NCBI GenBank assembly: GCA_963969345.1
Contig: OZ017766.1
Coordinates: forward strand, 124,001 to 188,000
DNA length: 64,000 nucleotides
Source of the DNA: Turbatrix aceti
Lineage: Eukaryota > Nematoda > Chromadorea > Rhabditida > Panagrolaimidae
Direction of reading: 5' to 3'
In this document: positions 35,543 to 45,730 of the stretch, one piece after another
Position numbering within the stretch: the first letter of the stretch is position 1
Layout of the letters: each line of letters begins with the position of its first letter
Made by a program: the position numbers and the translations under genes
Notes under the pieces: generated by a model
Databases searched by the model: none
Told to the model about the DNA's origin: nothing
What the model saw: the letters and a program-made list of their open reading frames with translations, nothing else

Positions 35543-35948
35543 GTCTTCATTCTCTGCACGCGCTGAGCGGTCGCATTCTCGTTTCGCTCTCGCGTGCAAC
35601 CGCGCTGAAATCGTTCTGAACGGGAAAAGCAAGGGGAGGGTGAAGACTCCGTTCACAGAAGTCGTAGCGGACGTGAACGTAGCTACATGCGGCGTCGTCC
35701 GGCCGCGGCGACGATGAGTACGACGACTTCCTTGAGCTGTTGGGTCGGACCATCTCTGATCGGCCGCACCATCAGCTCATCGTTCTCGGCGACTTCAACG
35801 CGACCATCGGCAGCAGAATCGACGGCGAGCAATTCATCGGGCAACAATTCATTGACGGCGCCCTCTTCGTGCAATCTCGGTACTCATCATTGACTCTCTA
35901 CTTTACTTTATTACTCTTACTCGTGCATAATAAAGTAAAGTAATGTAA
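35543..35948 (+). mobile_element. Internally deleted LINE family A copy, 15-bp target duplication
   Basis: The 406-bp insertion is flanked by AATCAGATTCAGTCA at 35528-35542 and 35949-35963. It encodes a fragment of an APE-type endonuclease (HHQLIVLGDFNATIGSRIDG, with the GDFNA catalytic motif) fused directly to the family A C-terminal segment (IDGALFVQSR), then 3' UTR and TAAAG tail. The reverse transcriptase region is absent. It is a non-autonomous derivative that was itself inserted by target-primed reverse transcription. It lies between the two secreted-protein genes. Confidence 0.85.
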
Positions 35949-36258
35949 AATCAGATTCAGTCATTCTTTATGTGTTTAAATTGAGTAACAATGAATTAAA
36001 TTGCCGTTTTATGTTTTTGGTATTGTGCGAGAGATGTCATGTTCTGATAAAATATTGCGTCGCCGTGAGCCGTTCACTTCTGAAATGTCCAACGGAACTT
36101 TGCTAATAATCTTTAATCTTGCTGCATGTTATTATAATATAATAACATATATGTAGTTAATGAATGTTATTACATTATAATAACTTCCAGATCAATATTA
36201 TTATAAATATTATGATGTTGTGAACAGATTTTTCAAAAAAACATTATGAAATAAAGCA

Positions 36259-36264
36259 TTTATT
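36259..36264 (-). terminator. Poly(A) signal of the small secreted-protein gene
   Basis: AATAAA on the minus strand, about 85 bp past the stop codon. Confidence 0.6.
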
Positions 36265-36346
36265 GCAATAGTAATGCATACTGTCATTTGAAAGATACAC
36301 AATTAGCACAAGCACTACAGTGCGACAATAACAGCCAGTTTTTCAC

Positions 36347-36740
36347 TCAATTATTTCTTGTGTTTCGAAGTTTGTTTACAAAAATCGTATTTGGAGTCAC
36401 TCCAACATTGGGACTCATGGTCGCTGTGCCAACATTTTCTTTTCCTGACAGCTCGGATTTTTCAATAGGTTTTAGAACACGAACATTGCCCCCCTGCTCG
36501 ATTACTATTACCGGATGTTCATAGCCCCTGGATGAAAGAATTTGTGGTTGACGTACGTCCGTGATGACTTGTTGATGAATGTTGAAGGCTTCTCGCAGAC
36601 TCACGCAGTTGCAGGTTGTTGTCAGGATTGCCAGAACTGCAACATAACAATTGTTAATTGCTGCGGGTTACGATAACCGTTCGCAAAAACTTGTACGAAT
36701 AAAAGAGAGTTAACTTACCAAAGATGAATATAAACTTCAT
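36347..36740 (-). CDS. Small secreted protein, unrecognised (two exons)
   Basis: Exon 1 (36740-36719) is only 22 nt and encodes the first seven residues. An 82-bp intron (GTAAGT...GTTGCAG) follows, then exon 2 (36636-36347). The junction is in phase 1 and yields 103 residues. The N-terminus MKFIFIFVLAILTTTC is a textbook signal peptide, with cleavage likely around residues 18-20. The mature part of about 84 residues has no cysteines, is mixed in charge, and includes RGYEHPVIVIEQGGNVRVLK. I do not recognise a family. A TATA box, short leader and poly(A) signal frame it, and it lies 1.4 kb upstream of the lysozyme on the same strand, so both may be secreted by the same tissue; that is inference only. 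The short first exon is easily missed by gene predictors. Confidence 0.8.
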
Positions 36741-36811
36741 ATTAAATAAAACGTATCAACACACGACAAAAAGTATTACTGTGAATCGTGTTCCTACAGA
36801 ACTTACTCGTG

Positions 36812-36819
36812 TATATATA
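36812..36819 (-). promoter_or_regulatory. TATA-like box of the small secreted-protein gene
   Basis: TATATATA on the minus strand, 72-79 bp upstream of the ATG, implying a leader of about 45 nt. Confidence 0.55.
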
Positions 36820-37118
36820 ATTGTAGCTCAAACGTGCGATGCGTGATTAATCTTGTACGCATCTTCTCTTCGATGCACCCGTTTACCACTGTTTTCGTCT
36901 TGTGATGGTCTTTAGGCGTTGCTTGTTGTTCGTTTATTTTTGAACTTGCATGTGATCGACACGAACGGATATCCGTTTTGATAGGATGCATAGTGCTCCA
37001 TTATTTGGGAAAAATTTTTCAGTTTTTTTGTAACAAACTCGCGGTAGACCTAATGATTAAACTACTGTGATGCTTCATTTTTAAAAGTATGTTACATGCC
37101 CCCAGATTCAGTATAAAC

Positions 37119-37124
37119 TTTATT
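37119..37124 (-). terminator. Candidate poly(A) signal of the ephexin gene
   Basis: AATAAA on the minus strand, about 220 bp past the ephexin stop codon; the nearest good match downstream. Confidence 0.4.
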
Positions 37125-37343
37125 TATAACACATCTGTATGAACGTGTCACATTTGTGTGCTTCCACAAAGACAACAACGTTCACTTAAAAAAATACATC
37201 GAAAGACGATATATAGTATTAACACGCACGGATCACAGAAGTGAAATGAAACAATGTCAACAGGCAGTCATGCGAAAGATTCTGGGCAGGACACAATGGG
37301 TTCATAGCGAGCGCACCTCGATAAATCAAAATAATTCTAGCAC

Positions 37344-40300
37344 TCAACTATTCACAAAAAAACCCTTGGGATGACTTAGCCTCCGGAGGCGCTCTATGAG
37401 TGGCGTCGTGCTGCCTGGCGGGAGAGATGTCAAGCCGGGAAGAGCCCCAGCGACGGCAGCTCTCTCGCTTGCTATTTTCTGAGCTCTGTAAAGCGCCGCT
37501 GCCTCGAAGACTTTGAATCTAGTTCGAAAGTTGTTGGCTCGAACGTGGTCGTTAAGGACTTCCTGAACGTAAGAAGACGGAAACCAGCCTCCTCGACTAT
37601 CACGCGTTCTTTCGCCGTAAAACCAGCCATCGGGCATCTTCCGTAGGATATTGACAAGGTCACCAGGTTCGAGATGAAGTTCATCGTCCTGGCCTGCGAT
37701 GTAGGCGTGAACGGCTACAGCTTGCGGGCAGTCCCACTCAGCGTAGATTTTTTCATCTGGATTTGAGCATGTTGGAGGTCTCATGGCAGATACCCAACGT
37801 TCTCTATCGGATTCTGAATCCACGTTAAGGAGATACTCGACTTGTTTTCCGAAAGCGTTCTGCAGGAGAGCGCAGATAAAGAAATGCGGTTTTCCGGTGA
37901 TGGACGCCAACGCGCCGGTCGGAATTTTATGAGAATGTGCTTCTACCGGCTCGACGACGATAAAGCGGCGTTGGGCGTAATCCCGACAGACATAGGTGCC
38001 ATTTCTAAAGGACAAAGCGTTGGAATAAAAAAACTTGTTGAAAGAACTTACACTCGACGCTTCGCAATCAAAATCATGTCACTGAAGAGGAAAAGGTGCA
38101 AATTGCGCGTCTTCTGTTTTGACTGCAGAAGGCCTTTTGCACGACGATCGTAGACCTCCAGCACCAGCCCGCTCTTCACTATATACCTGCCGGTCGTGAC
38201 AAGTGGAATTCTCCTACAACTTTCTATTACGTCCAATAAAACAGGCATGACAAACTTCAAGTTCGCGGATTTGTATACCAATCGTCGCTCGATGCCCAGC
38301 AACTGCTCGGTCCGCTCCATGCGTCGCGCACCTTCGTTGCAGTCTCTGACCACCTGATTGGCCAGCAGCAGTGCCCGGGTGGCATTCTTGTGCACTGCGC
38401 TATCCGGGGAAAGTCGCTCCAAAATGGCGTAAATAAGCAGGGGGTACCTCGTCACTCTCTGCATTGGAAGCATGAGAAACGATCTAATATCCAGTCCCTG
38501 ACACTGTCGATCGGCTTCTATCCGAGTCACGCACTGGACAAAGGGTTGGTTTAATGCTTTAAGACACTTCAGTGTTCGGTCCTGGTACACCTGGTTGCTA
38601 CAGTATTTGACGTAGGCATCAAAGCGGTTCTCAAAGTGATCGCATAGTAAGTCGCAGACATCGCTGAGGACAAGGCATTCTTCCAGGCGGTTTTCTAAGT
38701 CGACCAGCAGAGATTCGCTGCAGTCACGCACCTTCACTATGTTCGAAAATAGGTGTTTCCGCTCGGGTGGTGAGATTATGGACGGCTTCTGGATGCCACC
38801 GAGAAGATGTGTGCCTCCGCATAGCTCTGGGGTAGCCATGAAGCGAGATATTAAGATGTTGATTGATCTCAGGTAACTTGCTTCGCTGGTTATAACCTCG
38901 AAAAAGGCTTCTTGAAGCTTCTTCGAATCCTCGTCTAATCTCTGAAGCAGGCCGGCGGACTTGACTTCAGGGAGCTCACACCAGAGCGAGCGCTGGCTTC
39001 CGTAGATGCTGGCAGCCGTCAGACGTTCTCGACGCATCGAGGTATTCGACGTGACATGGGAAGAGGTGTCTCCTCCTCGGCCGCTGTCTGTGGATGCAGA
39101 TGACGACTGGCGTCGGATCTGAATAAACATAACATTTCGACCTAAACATAAATTTTTTATCGGAACTCACCAAACTCAGTGCGTCTTCATGTTCTGCAGA
39201 TCCACAAACACTATCCACGTCATCCACTTGTTTTGAATCCCCAGCAGTAGAGCTAGCGCCACTTGTTGTAACACTGTTGTTGACGTCCAGCATCTTTTCT
39301 CTTTCCTGCAGCATGTAAATCTGGTAGAGCGGCTGTTCATCCGGCAACCGACTCATGTACGCTTCCTTGTTGTGCTCCGCATCATCGGCATCAGGGCTGT
39401 CAGACTTGCTGCTCAGTGTCAGAGAAGACTGCATTCTTAAATTGACGTTGTCATCAAGTGGAGTCAAGTCTTCATCATCAGTCTCATCGTCCTCGTCTTC
39501 GTAGGACGGAGTTTCTGGGCTTAAGACTGCTGGAAGAGAGGGCAAAGAAGAGGTCGATGATGATGACGCCTCCTTGAATGCTGACAAGACTTCTTTGACG
39601 GGTGCCGGAGGTGGCAACTGGGTAGGTCGGCGGATGGTGCCGGTTTCAGGCAGCTTGCGCCGCTCAGTTTCCATATACTCGCTTTCAATTTCGTCCAGGA
39701 GGCTGTTACTTGGACCGGCTAAAAAAGTACTGTTTGAAAAATCGGGACAAAAATTTTTACGGCCAATGCAAAAAATAGGAAACTAATGCGTAGGCAAGAG
39801 CAATGAACAATGTCCAAAAACGTCAGTACAAGACACGTTGAATTGGATCGCATCTTGGCTGCCATACAATAATTACAAGGTTTGTATGCGTCTTCCACCC
39901 TCTTCTTCTTTTCCTTCTTCTCCTTCTTCTTTTTTTGCACTGAACGATTTTCTTTTCAGCAAACAATAATAAAATGGTACACTGATAACTCTCGTTTTCA
40001 CCATTTTTGGATAAACAAATAAAAAAATGATTCCGCAAAACACGTTTTTTTACAGATGTTTTTTTAATATATTGGTAAAAAAATTTCGAAGTGCAATTAA
40101 ACGAAATCTTACCCTTGTCACCCTCAGTCTCCGAGTAAACCGACGACAGATTCTTCACCGATAGTGCAGTAGCATGAGACATAGATTTACTCTTTCCCAG
40201 GGCATAGCCGTCAGACGTGTGATACTCCGATTCCGCCAAGGCCTCTTCAACCGACGACCAATCATCGCCGTAGAGCGCAGAATCGTCGTAGCATTTCGCA

Positions 40301-42187
40301 GAAGTGGAAGTCGTGGGTCTTTGATCGGTTTCGAGTATCTTAGGGTCGACATAAACCGAGTTGAAGAGGTGTTGCTTTTTGGACTTCAGGTGCAGGCTAG
40401 GGGATGTATGGGTAACGCGTGACTTGATTCTGTCCATTTTTCGGGAAATGTTCAGTTGTATTTCCGATTTTATTCTCATGAGTTTTTCGAACTCAAGGGG
40501 GCCCGCGGATGGAGGCCGAGACTTTCGCTGGCTCTTCCCCCCCCCGTTGACGCCGGGTCGCCAGGTGCCGAACTGGTTACGGTATTGCTTTGGGGTGTTA
40601 GACTTGAAGGTTTCATCGTCATGGCTTTGATAGGGATTCGCAAACATGGATTGTTGCATGCGGAGCACGGGTTGATCGAGACTGTTGTGGTCGCGGTGAC
40701 CGTTGTCACCCAGACTTGATTCGACTTCCTCGTAGCTGGTGTATTCCCTTGATCTGCAAAAAATATGTAAAAAAGAACGTTTAAAATTAAATAATATTCG
40801 CCTTCAATAAAATATTTTAGCGGTTTTAAAACAAACCAGAACAAATTTTCAAATCTTTGCTATAATGAGCTTTCTGGATAGATAGACATGAGGCAAATGG
40901 AAGCGGGTCGTTCGCATTCGACAGTTGCAGAAGCGTGTCGTCTCCGTTTCATACAGAGAAAGACCTGTCTGACAGGTTTCACATGACTTGCGCTTAGAAA
41001 TCCATAAAACAATTATAAAACGTCATTTCTTCGTCAAGCTCAAGTCTCTTTTCTCTTTAAAGCCATGCATTTTACGCCATCTTTTTTTTTAACGTCGGAC
41101 GCAGTTGATATTGCATGCAATTGCAATAAGTGATGGGATAAGTTACTGGAACAATTTGAAAAAGAATCATGCCCACATTTTTTGGTGTGAAAAGTGACAA
41201 AGAAGACAATAAAAAATGAGACAAATGGAAAAAACCGCGACTCAGTTATTATTGCATTTATGGATACGGTTAAGCAGAGAGAGGACACAGATCATAGCGA
41301 CAGCTATTTTTGTAGTAATGTCTATTTTCGCAATGCAAGTTATTAACCGCTATGCGAGATGGCAAGGTGAGCATAGTGGACGCCAGCGTAAAAAATGTTC
41401 ATGATCGGAAGAAAATTTGCCGAAATTATTTGCAGCCGGTTTCGGGCTTTGGAAATAATTTAGAGCATGAAATCCGCAAAAAATAATTTTAAATGTTACA
41501 AAATATAAAAAACAAAACAATTTGACTCAAGCTTACCGATTATGGTGCCTCTGCTGTTGCGACCGTTTCTGAAATATAGGCGAGTACGGTACTGCTCTTG
41601 TAGTATCCGTAGATGTTGTAGCAGGTCTATCGGCGTCTATATCTTCATAGACTTCGTCGAAGTGTTCGTCGTCCTTCGATTCTTTGGATTTAGGAACGCA
41701 CGGAGGTGGTACGGTTGGCAGGCTGGGTCGAATGTCGTCCTCGGTACACCACCTCTGGCCGCCTTCTTCACATTCGGGTGAGGATACGGCCTGGTAGATG
41801 TCCGACATGGATACCGATCCGGAGCGACAACAGCCACCCTGATTGACTTCTTCCTCCCGCTGCCACGTTGCTTTGACTGCAATTGGTGGGGGAGGAGGCT
41901 TAATTGAGGGCTTCCGGACGGCAGACTTGGAACGCAGCCAGGGCTTCTCGGCTGGAATGAGCCTCGTGGAAGGAACCGGGGATGGCGAAGTGGTCGACGA
42001 CGACGTAGATGCGCACGGTTCGTCTTCGGGGGCCGGATTGAGACTACGAAGTGAACGCGCAATCATTGTCTTGGACGGCTTTGGGGGAGGATGGGGGGGC
42101 GACTGCACCGGACGCTGGTGCTGGTGCGCCACCGTCATCGCGGCTATCTTGACTATCGATACTTTGTCAAGATCCTTTGTTAGGGGT
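37344..42187 (-). CDS. Ephexin-family Rho guanine nucleotide exchange factor (DH-PH-SH3)
   Basis: Five exons fit in phase: 42187-41537, 40753-40113, 39718-39171, 39118-38052 and 38004-37344. Introns are 783, 394, 52 and 47 bp, all GT-AG. From the first in-frame ATG (42138) they give 1172 residues, and the frame stays open back to the acceptor at 42187, so more N-terminus probably exists. The N-terminal 600 residues are low-complexity with proline-rich SH3-binding stretches (PPHPPPKPSK) and acidic/serine runs. A DH domain spans about 665-858 and includes the conserved LPMQRVTRYPLLIYAILE helix; YVKYCSNQVYQDRTLK is typical of ephexins. A PH domain follows to about 1028, then an SH3 domain at about 1046-1104 (DDELHLEPGDLV, GWFYGE, GGWFPSSYV). 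Known ephexins activate Rho GTPases, often downstream of Eph receptors, to shape actin in neurons, muscle and epithelia. Confidence 0.92.
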
Positions 42188-44075
42188 CTGAAAATTGAAC
42201 CACTGATAGTTAATCAGAAATTATATTTTGAAAGTTCAATTTTTGGTAATTTTGAAAAACAGAAACATAATAGGGCACGCTGAGATAAAACTTTTTTGTA
42301 ATGCAACAATATGCAGTAATGTCGAGCGCAACAAGAAAAAAACAAGTGTCTTCGAAAGGTTAAAACATTCTCCCGCAGCTAAAAAACAATTTTTTTCGAC
42401 GTCAGAAAAGCACAAAAACACAACCTGTTGGACGAAAAATAAGAAGGGGTAATCGTATTGTTTATCTTTTGAAAAAATGCATCGTTTTTCGGTAACGTCT
42501 CCTGCGCAATGCTCTTTCATCAGACGATACATACACCTTTTGTATTAATAAAAAACAAACAAATTGTATTTTTGGGAGTAATAATTACAGAATTATTTTG
42601 ATGCAGCAAAAGTGACAAAAAATGAAGGCATCAACAAACTATGAATCCTTTGAGAAATGCTTTCATTAACCACTCATAGTTCGAAATATTGCATTTATGT
42701 ATTTAGAAGAAATTAGATTACGTTATTCTCTCTACAACGTCCGTTGCGCGCGACTGGCCAAACAAATGTCCATCTCCTGCTCACCGGGGAAAAACTAAAA
42801 AAAAATTCATTTATTTTAAACCGTCGGAAGAAATCATTAATTGGCCGATAAGATGAAAAACACGCAAATTGTTTCACGCATCAACACCTGTTTATTACAA
42901 AACTGGACTGTCAAAAATGTTTTTCACAGAAGCCAAATTCTGCAACAGACAAGTGGGCATTTAGTCGGAAAACAAAGCAATGTGCCAACAATTTCACGTA
43001 TGTACTATAACTAACAAACAAACTGCGTGCTGGATCCTGCGTTGGATTTATTGTCATGCAAATTACGAAAAGCAACTGAGACGAGGAACAAAGAAGCAAA
43101 ACGAAGTGATCAAAACATGTCATCAATCAAGCCGGCTTTCCTGCCTGCTGTCCTGGCATCTTCGCACATCACATTAGCAAGCAAGTTAGCACCTATGTTT
43201 GCAGTATAAAACAATCGGCCGGCCGCTCTGGCCAATCAAACGAGTGGCAAAAAGTCTTGGTTTTTCACAGCCACCACAGGTCAGGTCTGCTCTGACAGGG
43301 GATAAAAAGTACTTTTGATTGATCAAACGGATGATAGAAATTTGTCATTATTTTTTAAGCCTAGTAGTGATTGTTAATAAATCATCCAGATTATCTCTCC
43401 CTCAACAGGGGGTTAAAGTATGGATTAAACTTGCACGACAGATAACAGCTAGCAGCTAACCCGCATCCAAATATCGACTGAATACATTTAACCAGGTGAG
43501 ACACTCACTCTCTATCTCTGTTCCCTCAGGCGACAACCGAGTGACCCCCGATGCAAACCAAACCAACTGATGACCATTAAACAGCATGGCAGGTGTGCGT
43601 GTGTGTGTGACAATCAACGCACACACACACGCACACCTGTGATGTAGAAATAAAAAATATGGTTGTCAGCATCCAAATCCTAAGGAGACCTGGAACAACC
43701 GTCAAATGCTGCTTGCTTGTTTGTTCGCACGCAATGTTCTCCTGGCTTGGCTGACGTTGTTGTTGCCAGATAGAAGACAACGGTCGAGTCAAGATTATGT
43801 AGCCATAAGTTTTAAACATCATTTGTGCCTCCTAACATCTGGTCTAATGATAACTAACCACTGAGTAATGGTGAAATAAATAAAATAAATAAATAAAAAG
43901 TTTTAAACCTCAATCAGCCTACTAAATATACATGAAAAAGCTATTCGTTTAGTTCACACTGACTATCTGCCGGTAACATAAATCTTTTGCTGCGAAACAT
44001 ATCCCGCGCGCACAGCATTCACTTTCCCCTTGTTTTTCGACAATGGAAGAAAAAATGAGGTATTTTTGATTGTTC
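42188..44075. other. 5' intron of the ephexin gene or spacer
   Basis: AT-rich; no exon identified. A short GT/CA inverted pair lies at 43590-43640. It contains the LINE family B insertion at 43818. Confidence 0.5.
43818..43897 (+). mobile_element. LINE family B 3' end with 11-bp target duplication
   Basis: An 80-bp insertion flanked by AAGTTTTAAAC at 43807-43817 and 43898-43908. Only the last few codons, the 3' UTR and the AAATA tail were copied. Confidence 0.85.
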
Positions 44076-44700
44076 AATGATAGCATTTGACAAAATTGTT
44101 AGGGCAAGTCCTGAGCTTTCAAACAAGCCATCAACGGCACAAAAATGTTGATTTTCGGCACAGCTGCAGGTCTACCAAGTTTTAGTTTTGAATCGTCCAT
44201 TGCAGCCGTTGTAGGTTTCCGAGAAAGATGCTACAACATCAAAAGCTCCATAAGGTCGGTATCAACATGTATGCCAAGTGCCGTTCGTTGAATGAAGCAC
44301 AAAAGCGAGGATTTGGGACAAAAACTGTTTTACCCTATAAAAACGGAGCGCAACGCAAGAATTTATGCAAATTTTGAATGTGGGGGAGCGATTTTCCTTT
44401 TTGAGCGTGCTTGTTTTCAGCTATTTTGCCCATTTTTATAGGGTAAAACAGTTTTTGTCCCAGATCCTCGCTTTTGTGCTTCATTCAACGAACGGCACTT
44501 GGCATACATGTTGACACCGACCTTATGGAACTTTGATGTTGTAGCATCTTTTTCGGAAACCTACAACGGCTGCAATGGACGATTCAAAACTAAAACTTTG
44601 TAGACCTGCAGCTGTGCCGAAAATCAACATTTTTGTGCCGTTGATGGCTTGTTTGAAAGCTCAGGACATGCCCTAACAATTCTGGCAGATGCCATCATGT
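44076..44700. mobile_element. Foldback element FB7
   Basis: Arms of about 267 bp (44076-44342 and 44434-44700) are near-identical inverted copies, from GTTAGGGCA(A/T)GTCCTGAGC at the ends to GTTTTACCCTATAAAAA beside the 90-bp loop. There is no coding capacity. The high arm identity suggests youth or ongoing gene conversion. It abuts or interrupts a copy of the FB3 interior. Confidence 0.8.
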
Positions 44701-45115
44701 CAAAAATGACAACTTTATCCAATTTTTAAAATTTCGTGTTATACATCATTCGAGGCGTAAAAACACGGGGAAGAAGATAGGATATATCATCGTGGGCACA
44801 TCTGAATACCCAACCTGTGGTGGCCAAAAAACCAAACAATTAAGCCTAAAATTGGCACTTACTGTAACGATGAAAAAAATCTGACTACGACATCGTGTTC
44901 CCCTTCCCCCAAAATCCACCTAAAAAAATTTTCAGCTTTTTTCCTCTTGAACGCAGTGCGTGGCACCAACTTCTGTCAAAACCTTTCAAAATTACTACAG
45001 ATTATGATTTTTTTAAATCTGTGTATCGCGGTTTTAGGGGTGGGGAACAATTCTGGCTCAAAACATTTGAAAGTGTAAAAAAGCCTTGTCCTTGTCTCCC
45101 CCTTGTTCCTGCAGG
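44690..45115. mobile_element. Single arm of the FB3-type foldback
   Basis: 44701-44810 matches the FB3 interior (29635-29755), and 44880-45110 matches the FB3 right arm, including CTTGAACGCAGTGCGTGGCA and TGTGTATCGCGGTTTTAG. The opposite arm is absent, so it is a broken copy. Confidence 0.7.
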
Positions 45116-45225
45116 TCATTTGCAGGTGACGCAATATCCCGGGAATGTCTTCGGAAACATCCCCCGATGCCCCGGTAGACATGTACTTCAGGTATACCTA
45201 AGTTAGAATATTTAAAAGGGTGGTT

Positions 45226-45310
45226 TGAACTGTTTTACGTTACTTAACTTTATTACTCTTACTCGTGCATAATTACTCATTACAAAATTAAATTGACAGT
45301 GATGAGTTTT
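45226..45310 (-). mobile_element. LINE family A 3' tail (antisense)
   Basis: The reverse complement gives the end of the family A 3' UTR (GCACGAGTAAGAGTAATAAAG). Confidence 0.65.
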
Positions 45311-45375
45311 TAATTTTGGTAGTTTAGTTTACGAACTAAAAAATGTAAAATAAACTACCATTACATAATTCCTTT

Positions 45376-45600
45376 GACCCGTGGGACACCCTTCCCTACG
45401 CTGGGCCGATTTGCTCAACTCGGTGTTCAACAAGACGAAAACCAGACCACAGCGACGATGGGAAAAAGAAATCGAGACCAAATCGAATCGATACATTTAC
45501 GCCTACGTGGACATCATTTGTGCCTTCTAACATCTGGTCTAATGATAACAAATCACTGAGAAATGGTGAAATAAATAAACAAATAATAAATAAAATAAAT
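45376..45600 (+). mobile_element. LINE family B 3' end, longest copy
   Basis: A 225-bp insertion flanked by 13-bp near-repeats ACAT(A/C)ATTCCTTT (45363-45375, 45601-45613). One frame reads WADLLNSVFN... through RYIYAYVDIICA to a TAA, followed by the common 3' UTR and AAATA tail. This shows that the shorter copies end a real ORF. Confidence 0.75.
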
Positions 45601-45653
45601 ACATCATTCCTTTATCAATATATAAATATACTAAGTTTTTTTATAATTATTGC

Positions 45654-45730
45654 TTTTTTATTTATTTATTTCACCATTACAAAGTGGTTAGTTATCATTA
45701 GACCAGGTTTTAGGAGGCACAAATGATGTC
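45654..45730 (-). mobile_element. LINE family B 3' end (antisense)
   Basis: Reverse complement of the family B terminus (ACATCATTTGTGCCTCCTAA to the AAATA tail), lying tail-to-tail with the 45376-45600 copy. Confidence 0.7.

Noticed and set aside
41216..41404. Plus-strand frame with a hydrophobic segment inside the ephexin intron
   Set aside because: AT-rich, antisense to the intron, no family resemblance; probably chance.
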